Of a stretch of DNA of 64,000 nucleotides, positions 1-9,900 are shown piece by piece (position 1 is the stretch's first letter; each line of letters opens with the position of its first letter). Source of the DNA: an uncultured Clostridia bacterium (lineage in GTDB: Bacteria; Bacillota; Clostridia; TANB77; UBA1234). The stretch covers positions 235,050 to 299,049 of the forward strand of contig CAKPEV010000001.1 in the NCBI GenBank assembly GCA_934149405.1. The letters run 5' to 3'. A program made the translations under genes and the position numbers. The notes below the pieces were generated by a model that saw only the letters and a program-made list of their open reading frames with translations, had not been told where the DNA came from and ran no database searches.

Positions 1-996
1 AAGCATTCCATTTTCATTTGTAAAATAAGATTCTTTCATATTGTTAAAACCATGCTCTTCTAAAAACTTCAGTGCGATTTTATTTGCCTCTTCCTTACTT
101 ATTTTTTCTTCACCGATTGCTTTAGGATAATTAATCCAATAGACTCTTCCATCTCTTTCTGTTATATTTATATAGTACATTTCATCATTATTTAGAGTCA
201 CATCAAAACTATGTGAGCGAATATTTCCATCTACTATTCCATTATATTTTATATTTTTGATTTTATCTTTTGGCACATACTGATATATAACTTCTTGTGC
301 CATTTTTTCACTATAAATTGTATTTCCAAGGCCTAATACTTTAGGACTTGTCATGTGCTCAGAAAAAGGTCCATCGTATATTAGACCCTCATAATCTTGC
401 ATGTCTTCTTCTATTTTTCCAAAACTATCTTTTGAAATATTTGAAACTTCTTGTGCGAAAATTGTTTCATCATCTTTTCTTGTTAACTCTCCCCATGATA
501 AGCTATCACTAGACATATCTTGCATTAGCTCGCTAAGAGTCTGATTTAAGGTTTTACACTTCACATACATATTTTCGAGATTATCCAAATCAGATTGTGC
601 AAGTTCTTTATTTTCTATAGTTTTCTTAGATAACGAATATGAATAATCGCTTAACTGATTAAAATATTTTTCTGCATTTTCTATTGTTGAATGCTTAAGT
701 GGAATTTGTGATAAACAAGATTGAGCTAAATCCGCCTTTCTCCATATGTCAGTCAACGTTTTAGCAGAATATTCTGGTGAGCTAGATATTTGTGCTTTTG
801 CAAGTAGTGTTTCGACATTATCAGCATACTCAACTAATTCATAAAATGCTCTTTCATAAGAGTTATTGATTGTTTGAGTTAATGTTTTATTTTGTAAATT
901 AAAATATATAGAAATGGCAAACAATATTATAACTAAAACCATTGCCATTCTATGCCCTGTAACTCGATTTATTTTTCTATTAAAAAACTTATTCAT
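1..996 (-). CDS. ypeB: Spore germination protein YpeB-like, 3' end missing
   Basis: The start is ATG at 996, preceded by an AGAGG ribosome binding site, and the frame runs open off the left edge for about 330 codons. The product begins MNKFFNRKINRV and has one membrane segment at about residues 15-35, followed by a long helical region. A PepSY-like part appears near the edge (DVTLNNDEMYYINITERDGRVYWI is split here only by sense). The SWGEL motif and overall layout resemble YpeB, which in Bacillus is needed to stabilise and control the cortex-lytic enzyme SleB in the spore. The SleB gene usually lies beside ypeB and would be outside this window. The family call is from memory of YpeB layout; a generic PepSY membrane protein is the alternative. 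This is the main evidence that the organism sporulates. Confidence 0.75.
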   Translation of the reverse strand, partial: MNKFFNRKINRVTGHRMAMVLVIILFAISIYFNLQNKTLTQTINNSYERAFYELVEYADNVETLLAKAQISSSPEYSAKTLTDIWRKADLAQSCLSQIPLKHSTIENAEKYFNQLSDYSYSLSKKTIENKELAQSDLDNLENMYVKCKTLNQTLSELMQDMSSDSLSWGELTRKDDETIFAQEVSNISKDSFGKIEEDMQDYEGLIYDGPFSEHMTSPKVLGLGNTIYSEKMAQEVIYQYVPKDKIKNIKYNGIVDGNIRSHSFDVTLNNDEMYYINITERDGRVYWINYPKAIGEEKISKEEANKIALKFLEEHGFNNMKESYFTNENGML

Positions 997-1108
997 AAAA
1001 AACCTCTTTCATAGCAAATTATTATTTACTTATATTTTTATCCAAATATAGAATAATATTCACTAATATGTTAAAATAATTAACAAAGAAAGGAATGATG
1101 TTGCACAT

Positions 1109-2230
1109 ATGAAAAATAAAAAAATAATGATATTATATGCTTCAATTGGTGGAGGACATTACAAAGCAGCTGATGCAATAAAAAACTACATAAACGAGCA
1201 TTACCCAAATCACAAAGTTGAAATGATAGATGCATTAAAATATACAAATAAAGTTGTAGATAAAATAGTAATAGCTTCATATGTAAATATGGCGAGATAT
1301 TCTCCAAAATTCTGGGGAGATTTATATAGTTTCAGTGAAAAACAATATTCAACAGTTACATTTAGTAATGCTGTTCAAAGATTATTATCTATAAAGTTAT
1401 TTACACTGTTCGAAAAAGAAAAACCGGATATCGTAATATCTACGCATCCTTTCATAACTGAAATGGTTGCAACACTTAAGAAAAGAAATAAGATCTCTGT
1501 TAATCTAAATGTCATAATAACAGACTACGCATCACATAAATTCTGGGAACTAAAACCAGAATGCGTTAATAGATACTTTGTTGCAAATGAAGAAATGAAA
1601 TATGGATTAATTAATAACAACATCGCAGAAAACAAAATATTTGTAACCGGTATACCTGTTGGACCGGCGTTTCTAAAGAAATACGATAAAAAAGAAATTT
1701 ATAATCAATTCGGACTTGATGAAAATAAAAGAACTGTGCTTATTTTTGGTGGTGGCGAATACGGATTATCTAACGTCAAGTTGTTTTTAACAGGACTTCT
1801 TGCTGCAAAAGAAGATATCCAAATAGTTGCAATTGCAGGCAAAAGCAAAAAAACACAAAACATGTTTAAGAATACTACAGCTAATTCAAACAAAAAAGCT
1901 GTTATATTAGGTTACACAGATAAAGTACCTGAGCTTATGAATATTGCTGACTTCGTAATTTCTAAACCAGGCGGTCTTACAACAACAGAAATTTTAGTTA
2001 GTAACGTTCCGTTTATTATAATAAATCCTATCCCTGGACAAGAAGAAGAAAATGCAAGGTTTTTATTAAATAACGGAGCTGCTGTTAGACTTTTTGATGC
2101 CGAAAAAACAACTCCATTTCTAAATAGATTATTTGTCGACGACAAAAGAATTGAATGTATGAAAGAAATGCAAAGAAACATTGCAAAACCAAATTCAACA
2201 AAAGACATTGTTGAAAGAATTTTAAAATAA
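1109..2230 (+). CDS. ugtP: Processive diacylglycerol glucosyltransferase (MGDG synthase family)
   Basis: This 373-aa protein of the GT28/MGDG-synthase fold moves glucose from UDP-glucose to diacylglycerol at the inner membrane face. The glycolipid products serve as membrane lipids and as lipoteichoic acid anchor. The N-terminal motif YASIGGGHYKAADAI (about residues 10-24) is the acceptor-side signature of the family. The C-terminal donor-binding half carries FGGGEYGLSN (about 212-221) and KPGGLTTTE (about 288-296). Length matches the family. ATG 1109 is the only sensible start; the AAAGGA element lies rather far upstream (about 14 nt). It is the only plus-strand housekeeping gene in the window, divergent from ypeB and convergent with the next gene. 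MurG is excluded by the N-terminal signature. Confidence 0.88.
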   Translation: MKNKKIMILYASIGGGHYKAADAIKNYINEHYPNHKVEMIDALKYTNKVVDKIVIASYVNMARYSPKFWGDLYSFSEKQYSTVTFSNAVQRLLSIKLFTLFEKEKPDIVISTHPFITEMVATLKKRNKISVNLNVIITDYASHKFWELKPECVNRYFVANEEMKYGLINNNIAENKIFVTGIPVGPAFLKKYDKKEIYNQFGLDENKRTVLIFGGGEYGLSNVKLFLTGLLAAKEDIQIVAIAGKSKKTQNMFKNTTANSNKKAVILGYTDKVPELMNIADFVISKPGGLTTTEILVSNVPFIIINPIPGQEEENARFLLNNGAAVRLFDAEKTTPFLNRLFVDDKRIECMKEMQRNIAKPNSTKDIVERILK

Positions 2231-2255
2231 ACTATTAAGTATTTTTAATTAAAAT

Positions 2256-2322
2256 AACGGTTGATGTTTGAAGTCATATATAATATTTTTCAATTATATA
2301 TAATTTTAAACACCAACCGTTT
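2256..2322. terminator. Bidirectional hairpin terminator
   Basis: AACGGTTGATGTTT at 2256-2269 pairs with AAACACCAACCGTT at 2308-2322, with a further AT-rich inverted repeat inside. It lies between two convergent genes and has A/T-rich flanks on both sides, so it can end transcription from either strand. Confidence 0.8.
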
Positions 2323-2327
2323 TATAT

Positions 2328-3377
2328 TTATTCTTCTAAAATGCATTCTAATTTTATCTTAACTTTTTCCTCAAACATTTTATAAAACACATCTGTAAAT
2401 ATAGCAGTCACTAGAGAAACAATATTGCCGAAATTTTTGAATTTACATGATATATAGTATAAATTATCGCCTACGAGTTTAACTCTTATATTATTGGCAT
2501 ATAATTCGTTTAAAACGAGTGTTTCTAAATCTTCATTATAAATTTCTGTTAGTAGTTCATCTTCTTTTCTTCCAAACTTAATTGCAATCCTTCCTAATGG
2601 TGATAAAACATATTGTTTGTTTTCAAATTTAGATTTTGCCTTTAAAACTAACTCCTGCATTATTGCATCTAAATTCAAGTATGATATTTTTATTTCAGAC
2701 TCATTATCACTGCCCACTTCCATACTCTCATAATAGCTATTTTCATTTATCATTTTGCACATTTTAACCAAGTTAAACTTTTTTATATACTCTTTTAAAT
2801 ACCTTCCAAATTCATATATAAAATTTCCTATAATAACATTATTAAGTTCATTATCATCTTCAACTAGTTTTTGATTAGTATATTTTTCAATATAATAATT
2901 AGTACTTCCAACATTAACATTGTTAGTCAAAATTTTTATATAAATTGGAATATCGTATATATTTCTTATATCTATATTTTTCTCATTACACCATTTAAAA
3001 AACTGAAATGAATTTAAAGAAAATTTAACTGGTTTCGCTTTAGAAATCAGGTCTGCAATAAGATTCAAACTTACCTTATTAATTCTAATAACATAAGTCT
3101 TTTTTTCATCCGAAGTTATATAAATTCTTGAAAATTTTTCATTCACACACAAGCTTACATATTCACTTTTCTCGATATTTTTCACTTGCTCTTCAAAGTC
3201 TTGGTCATCGTTTATATAAATAACTTCATTATCTACTTTTATGTCGAACTTCAAATTTATAAACTCTTTCAAAAAAATCTCATACTCATCCGGATTTTCT
3301 ATTGCCTCAAATTCCTTTTCTATTGTCTTTGTACCACTCAGTTTTCCAGACAAAAATGCAACTTTATTTTCTACCAT
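2328..3377 (-). CDS. Unrecognised protein, faint resemblance to a polymerase-type exonuclease domain
   Basis: This 349-aa soluble protein starts at ATG 3377 with GGAGG six bases upstream; a TTG four codons earlier is open but lies inside the ribosome binding site. There is no signal peptide or membrane segment. The middle (about residues 110-180) has the rhythm of the 3'-5' exonuclease-like domain of family A DNA polymerases: a short strand, then FQFFKWCNEKNIDIRNIYD, then a helix pair. The catalytic acidic residues are not evident, so any such domain would be inactive. The gene follows the type IV secretion operon on the same strand after 74 bases, with a hairpin between. It could be co-transcribed and related to that system, or independent. 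I do not assign a function. Confidence 0.6.
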   Translation of the reverse strand: MVENKVAFLSGKLSGTKTIEKEFEAIENPDEYEIFLKEFINLKFDIKVDNEVIYINDDQDFEEQVKNIEKSEYVSLCVNEKFSRIYITSDEKKTYVIRINKVSLNLIADLISKAKPVKFSLNSFQFFKWCNEKNIDIRNIYDIPIYIKILTNNVNVGSTNYYIEKYTNQKLVEDDNELNNVIIGNFIYEFGRYLKEYIKKFNLVKMCKMINENSYYESMEVGSDNESEIKISYLNLDAIMQELVLKAKSKFENKQYVLSPLGRIAIKFGRKEDELLTEIYNEDLETLVLNELYANNIRVKLVGDNLYYISCKFKNFGNIVSLVTAIFTDVFYKMFEEKVKIKLECILEE

Positions 3378-3405
3378 ATTTTCCTCCAACTATGCCTAAT
3401 ATACT

Positions 3406-3439
3406 AGTAATGGGACGATTATTATTTCGCCCCATTACT
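3406..3439 (-). terminator. Hairpin after the secretion operon
   Basis: AGTAATGGG at 3406-3414 pairs with CCCATTACT at 3431-3439. No U-tract follows on the minus strand, so it may be a weak terminator or an RNA-stabilising stem rather than a full stop before the next gene. Confidence 0.45.
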
Positions 3440-3451
3440 CATTTGTAAAAT

Positions 3452-6400
3452 CTACTTTTTCTTTTTTTCTTGCTGATCGCCCATGAAGTGATCGTTTTCA
3501 ATCTTATCTCTTATTTTCTTTCTTTCTTCAATATACTCATTAGCAGATGTAAAGAGATTTGTCTTTTCATTAAGCTTCTTATATGTACTCTCCCTTTCAA
3601 TGTCTGACTTATTAAGAAGGTGGATTACATATTGATCTAGAAGACTCGAACTACCATCTCCGCCTTTGCTAAATGGACTCAAATCATTTAACAAATCATT
3701 AATTGCCATTATTTTTTGTGCATAAATTTCATTCTTAGTATATCCATCATATGTCTTAGTTTCAGTATCAAGATGATTTTCAAGTATATCAACTTTTCTG
3801 TTTGCTAAAATATCAAGTGCAACTTGCGAACCTGCTTCACTAACAGCATTCTTTCTTGCCTCAAACACACTGTCTATCATTTGCTCTAGAGCAACATCAT
3901 CGTCCATATCTTTTATTATTTCGTGAGAAGAAAGCTCATCATCATAGAAGCCATCACGTGGATTTTCTTCATAATCTTCGACTATACTTTCTGCCAATTC
4001 AACCAATTCCATAGATTCTTCACTATTTTGTGAATATTCAGCTTCAATTTGATTTTTCTCGGTATTAAAATCATTACCAAGAACAAATTCAGCAACATCA
4101 TTCAACTTCTCATCACTAATATTTTGATCAATATCATTTAAAGCTTCTTGTATTTTTTCTTTACTATATCCTTCAATATTTCTATCTTTTAACACAAGTA
4201 GGTTGTTTATGAAACCATTGTAATCTTCTATTTCGCTTTCTGTTAACCCTTTTTGTTTTAAGTAATCGCTTACTCTTTGTATATCACGTGCCCTGCCTTC
4301 TCTTCTTGATCTTGCAATACTCTTAGCCGTAGCATGTGATAAAGTATCAATATCAAGTTCTTCACTATACAAATCATCTACAAGTTGTCTTGCAACTTCA
4401 TTATCGTCTGCATGAGTTCTAATTTCATTCAAAGCATTTAAAATTTCTTTTTGTGAATACACTCCAGAGCCTCTTTGCTTTAGTATGTATAAGCTTCTTG
4501 CAAGATTTTTTATCTCTATCTTTTGCTCATCGCCAAGTGAAGAATCATTTTCTGTGTACATATTGGCTACGTTGTCTACATATTCGTTCACTTTCCTATC
4601 ATTCCTTGAAGTGCCATTTCCATACTTAGTACGTGCCTCTTCCTTATTTATTGCATCGATTGTTCTTTGTACTTCATTGCCCAATCCTGTTTTAGATATA
4701 TTATTCGTAGCTCCATGAAGTTTCTCTGTGAAGTATACATTCGTCTTTTGAGCAATTTGTTTCTCATTATCTGATGGGAATATCATTGCCATTCTTGCTG
4801 TTATTTCTTTTTCAACCTCAAAAGAATTTCTTCCTTCTGCTGTCATTCTGTTATAGCATAAATCCAATGATGCCAAAGCCTGGAACTGTCCTGCAGAAAT
4901 ATATGATGATTTGAAAGCCTCGTTGTTTGGATCTTCAACAGCAAGTTTTTTAAGTAATGCTTCTGCTGCCGCCATTTCTTCTAAGCTGTGCGTCTTCGGA
5001 TTATTAAGTATTGCTACCGCATTAAAAGCAGCCGTCTTCTTTCTATACTCTTGAAGTTCGTTAGGCGATGCATTGCTAGGTGGTGGCGTCGGTGCGCCTT
5101 CCAATCTTAAACCTATGTTAGGTGCCTGCATACTAGTCGCTCTGTCATCGAAATTTTCAAGTTTCTTACTAAATGCTCCTATATTTTTTATTCCTCTTGA
5201 AAATCTTCTTGGCATTGATTTTTCACCAAAAGTATACCTACCAGCAGTTTGTATAGCACTTTCTGCCAACTTCAATTTCGAATACGTTGCAGCGGCACTA
5301 CTTGCTAACGACTTCATTGTTCCAGCCTTAGATTCTTGTCCAAATATCTTTCTGATTATTTCTTCACCTTTAAATAAGAAAGTAATACCAACAATTATTA
5401 AAATAAAATCATACTCAAGTCCTGTTGAAGTACCAACAACAGTAGTTGGGTCAGTACCCAGTTTAGTAGAACCATTAATCAATTTATTTCCCGTTGTAAA
5501 TGTTCCAGAAGATGCATATACAGTTGCACAAACAAAAACATATACAATTGCATGGAACGTCTGTACAAAAACGTTTATCATATATTCTTTTAGCCATGTG
5601 TTTAAAGCTTGTGATTTTCCATCAGCAATCTTATCAATTGCGTAAGATAATGCAACTAGTGGAAAAATTATTATCAAATATGCAATAATAAACAATCTTT
5701 TATAGTAATGAAAAATAAGCACTAGTAATTGCCAAGTTGCAATCAAAAATGCAAATGACAAAGTAACTTTTTCTGTTTGATAAGCTGCAAATCCAAGCTG
5801 AGACATATAATCGTTGCCATTACCCCAATCTATTTCATCATCTATTGATGTTTTATCATAGATATTTGAAATGTCCACCATCGGTGCCGATGTTGTAGAC
5901 GTAAATCCCTTGTTAGCTTCTATTGTTTTTACCATTGCTTCATTTATTTTAATAATATATTTCATAGCATATGGGAATAATAACAATATTCCTATTCCAA
6001 CAACCCAATTCATAAACAACTCTTTATAGTTTGCCTTCCTTTCGGCTGTTGCTCCTAATATGATTCTAATTCCCATATAAACTAGTATTGCCATGTATCC
6101 CATAAGTGCTATCTTTTGGAAAATTCCATACCACTTATTTACTACAGAATTAAGTCCACCAACATTATTGTTGCCATATATAAGTGACGATGCCATTTCT
6201 GCACCAACTTCTGATTCAGATTCGAAGTAAGAAATATTAGTTTCTGCATACTTATTAAAAACCAAGTCATCAATTGTAATTGTTTTGCCAAGTGCCGTAG
6301 ATATTAAAAAGTGCAAACCATTTGCAAGACTATAAAGTAAATTAGCAATCATAGCTTCAAGGTCTTCTAGGAAACTTTCCTTTACTTCTTTAAGAAGCAA

Positions 6401-6958
6401 ATACCTTGGAACTTTATAAACTGTACCCTTGACTAAATATACTTGCTCTGAGAGTTGATTTGCAACTATACCACTAAGTGTTAAATCAAGTTTTCTTCTC
6501 TTTGATGGGTATTTTGTCTCTCCATCTTTATCTAGGTAATAAATATACAGATTCGATCTAAGATTTGTCTTGTCAGTCACTCTGTTATATAGGGTATTAA
6601 GCGTTTCATCTATCGCACTAGTAGTCGCACTTTGCGTCGCATAAGGAATGTACCAGCATGTCCTTTCCGGTACATAATCTCTTAATGTCAGCTCTTCAAC
6701 CAAATCTCCAATTGGTGTATCTGCTGTTATATCACGTATTATTTGTTCAAGCGTCGTTGCGCCTGGTATATTTGAAATAACCAAGTTAAGTCCAAACAGC
6801 AAAGCATTGCCAATTTTTTCTAGAGCCCTCTTATCATCTTCCTTTGCATACGCAATATTATAAGTTGCCTTGCCACGTATTGTAGGAGGAACAGCTACTT
6901 CAAAAAGTGTTATCATTGCTATAAGAATAACTAATATTCTACTTAAAAACTTTTTCAT
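3452..6958 (-). CDS. TrbL/VirB6-like polytopic protein E (1168 aa)
   Basis: Fifth and last of five tandem paralogues that look like the polytopic channel subunit of a type IV secretion system. The start is ATG 6958 behind GAGGAGG, followed by a signal peptide (MKKFLSRILVILIAMITLFE). An extracytoplasmic region of about 230 residues precedes the membrane core. The core contains the family hairpin ILVYMGIRIILGATAERK (about residue 290), the block WVVGIGILLLFPYAMKYI, and later DKIADGKSQALNTWLKEY (about 450) with FVQTFHAIVYVF. From about residue 580 a charged, helical and coiled-coil tail of nearly 590 residues follows, probably cytoplasmic. Similarity to TrbL/VirB6 rests on membrane layout, paralogy and the adjacent VirB4, not on a search. 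It ends the run of paralogues. Confidence 0.75.
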   Translation of the reverse strand: MKKFLSRILVILIAMITLFEVAVPPTIRGKATYNIAYAKEDDKRALEKIGNALLFGLNLVISNIPGATTLEQIIRDITADTPIGDLVEELTLRDYVPERTCWYIPYATQSATTSAIDETLNTLYNRVTDKTNLRSNLYIYYLDKDGETKYPSKRRKLDLTLSGIVANQLSEQVYLVKGTVYKVPRYLLLKEVKESFLEDLEAMIANLLYSLANGLHFLISTALGKTITIDDLVFNKYAETNISYFESESEVGAEMASSLIYGNNNVGGLNSVVNKWYGIFQKIALMGYMAILVYMGIRIILGATAERKANYKELFMNWVVGIGILLLFPYAMKYIIKINEAMVKTIEANKGFTSTTSAPMVDISNIYDKTSIDDEIDWGNGNDYMSQLGFAAYQTEKVTLSFAFLIATWQLLVLIFHYYKRLFIIAYLIIIFPLVALSYAIDKIADGKSQALNTWLKEYMINVFVQTFHAIVYVFVCATVYASSGTFTTGNKLINGSTKLGTDPTTVVGTSTGLEYDFILIIVGITFLFKGEEIIRKIFGQESKAGTMKSLASSAAATYSKLKLAESAIQTAGRYTFGEKSMPRRFSRGIKNIGAFSKKLENFDDRATSMQAPNIGLRLEGAPTPPPSNASPNELQEYRKKTAAFNAVAILNNPKTHSLEEMAAAEALLKKLAVEDPNNEAFKSSYISAGQFQALASLDLCYNRMTAEGRNSFEVEKEITARMAMIFPSDNEKQIAQKTNVYFTEKLHGATNNISKTGLGNEVQRTIDAINKEEARTKYGNGTSRNDRKVNEYVDNVANMYTENDSSLGDEQKIEIKNLARSLYILKQRGSGVYSQKEILNALNEIRTHADDNEVARQLVDDLYSEELDIDTLSHATAKSIARSRREGRARDIQRVSDYLKQKGLTESEIEDYNGFINNLLVLKDRNIEGYSKEKIQEALNDIDQNISDEKLNDVAEFVLGNDFNTEKNQIEAEYSQNSEESMELVELAESIVEDYEENPRDGFYDDELSSHEIIKDMDDDVALEQMIDSVFEARKNAVSEAGSQVALDILANRKVDILENHLDTETKTYDGYTKNEIYAQKIMAINDLLNDLSPFSKGGDGSSSLLDQYVIHLLNKSDIERESTYKKLNEKTNLFTSANEYIEERKKIRDKIENDHFMGDQQEKKKK

Positions 6959-6974
6959 AACTTTTCCTCCTCTC

Positions 6975-9900
6975 CTATATGTTATTTGAATTATTGTTAC
7001 CAGACATTCTAGCTTTTCTCTCTGCAAATGATTCTCCTTCAAGCTTAGTTTTATTTGCTAATTCTGATAATCTTTGTTTGTAATCCTGAGTTGATGCCGG
7101 TACATACTCTTCGGTATTTTCGTTAGCAGGTCCTTTAACCGTCTTTTTAATAAAGTCAATTCCTTTTTCTCCATACTCTATGCCCTTATTTCTAACATTT
7201 ATAACATTTTGAACTGTTCCTTCAGTAAGGTCAGAACCGACTGTATAACTGGTTAATACTTTTTCCGGCATAGTTGCAATAAGATCTTTTTTACCATCTG
7301 CAGACATACCTAAAATAGTACTACCAATTGCAGCTCCTCCTAATGTAGAGACTACAGCCTCTGTTATAGTGTCAGCAGATGTAACAACTGCTCCTATTGT
7401 TTCTTGTTTCTTTTCTTTTTTAAATTTATCGTAATCTGTATCTAATTTATTAATCTCTCTTTCGTATCTACTTCTTTCAATTGCCTCTCTGTACCTTTGT
7501 TGCTCAATCGAAGATGTAATCTGAGAATCATCGTTGCCGTTACTCTTAAGATATTTTACATTTACACCTTCTCTTAAATCATCCACGTTATAATTTAATC
7601 TGCTTCGTATAAAATCAGACATTGCATTTTCTTTTACATATGTTTTACACTCTTCTATTATTGTTCTATCGTTATTTACCGAATCAGGATTATTAAGAAT
7701 CTTAACTCTTAGCATCATCTCATACGATTCCGGACTGCATCCTGCATAATCCTCCATTATTCTGGCAAATTTTTTCTCTTCCTGTGTACCATTTCTATAT
7801 TTTTGAATCAAACTCTCTAGTTCTTTTGCATTAGCTAGTAACTCTTTAGCTGTATACTCGCCAGAACTTGCAGTTTTCTTCATCTCCGCAATTTCTTTTA
7901 GTCTTAACATATCGCTTTGCAATTCATCAGCGTTATATTTAGCTCCTTTTATAGCATCTGCTATATCTTTGTGACCAATAGAACTTTCATTTTTGTAATC
8001 ATCTGTCAACGTTTTTATAGTTTCAGTCTCCATTATTATTTCATCTATAGTGTAATGTCCTGAAGCCATATTATTTATTGCATTTACTGAATCTTTTAAT
8101 ATTTCAACATCTGCATCAACATTTTTCTGCTCTCTAACAATCCTTTCACTATTAGAAAGATTTGAAACAGTTCCCTTTGATGTCATTTCAATATTGTTTA
8201 TTATATTTTGTAAATCATCTGCATTACCATTGGCTCCAGCTATAGTAGCTCCCGGATTTTGTCTACTACTAGATGTTCCTCTCGCAACTGGGGCTTGTTT
8301 ACCACTCAAAACATTATTTATATTACTTGTATTTCCTATGTTAGTTGTATTATTTTCTTTTCCATTGTTGTCGTATTTTCTAGATAATAAACTTTGTTTT
8401 CTTTGTGAATATTTCTTCTTGCTAGTTCTTGACGAATTCTGTGCATTTGCAATTGCCTCTTTTATTGCTACTTCCCTTTCTCTCTTTGTCATTGCTCCAT
8501 TACTTACAGAAGTATTAATCTTTGATTTTTGAGGTATTGCACTAGCATAACTTGTTGTCGTAGTGCTTGAACTTGTTGCGGTTTGTGTAGTCGCTCCACC
8601 ACCATATTTTACTGTGTTCGCAACAGTTGCATTTGAAAATCCTTTTAAAGTTCTTCTTGCTGTCATATTCTTAGTAGTAAGATTAGCACTCTTATTAACT
8701 ACAACCTTTCCTTTACCAACTCCTGAAGTAACTCCATTTCTATCTACAACATTCTCATATATTTTCTTTTCTTCTTGTTTTATGGTCTTAGGTATAGTAG
8801 GTTGACCCGCTTTATACATAGCAGTTCTAGCATTTCTTTTTCTTCTTCTTTGCTCTCTTAATTTTTGCTTTTCAGTTTCAGTCATAGGAATCTTTTTATT
8901 AGTGCCTACCTGTGACATGTTCCTGTTTCTTGTGGCTTCAAATACCGTACTTGCATCAGATAAATTATTTTCTGCACGATTTCTTTTTGCTGCGCCTCTG
9001 CCTCTCGCACCATTTCTCGCTCTTCTATTTGTCCAATAATCGTTATCTGCAACTCTTGTTTTTCCTCCACTAACTCTTTGCGATTTATCTTCTTTAAATT
9101 TAATCTCTGAATATGATGCCATTTCTTTCAATTCTTTTTCCGAAATAGCTAGTTTTTTCAACATCTTTTGACTTTCCGGAGTCAAATTACCATTTTTATC
9201 TCTCTTTAAACTAGCAAGTAACAAACTTACATTTTGAGTGAAATTAACATCCACTCCTGTAGTCATCATAGCGTTAATCATTGCATTTTGCTTTAATAAT
9301 TCCTCAAGTGCAGATGCCTCCTCATTTGTTAATCCTTGTGTTGCCTCATCTAGTGCGCTCTGAACATTTGAGTTTCCTGTTTGATTTCTATATGCTATTA
9401 ATTTATCTAGTGCATCTTGGAACTCTTCAGCAGTCGAATTCTTTTTCTTCAATGCAATATCCATTGCGTTTTTAATATCGTCTTTAATTTCTTGCTGACT
9501 TCTATCTGCAAGTATTACAGGAGGTTGTTTTGGAACAGGGATATTACCTAGTGCTATTCTATTTGATTGCTCTTCAGCTCTATTTGCCCTCATCTCCCAA
9601 GATTTATCGTTAACCTTTTGGAAACTATTAAAAATTCTTCTTGCATAGCTTTTACTTCCAAAAGTCTTTTGTCCAACACTTTTAATTCCTGAAGCCACGG
9701 TTTTAGCAACCGCTACTTGTCCTAAACTTGCGCCAATGCCTTTTACCGTTCCTTGTGAACCACCTAATGAGAATATTGCACGTAAAATATCATCTCCCTT
9801 TGAAATAAATGATATCGCAATAAGCATAACTAACCAATATTCTTTTGGATTATCTCCAAGACAAGATACAACAGACATTATAAGTACGTATGCTATTGCG

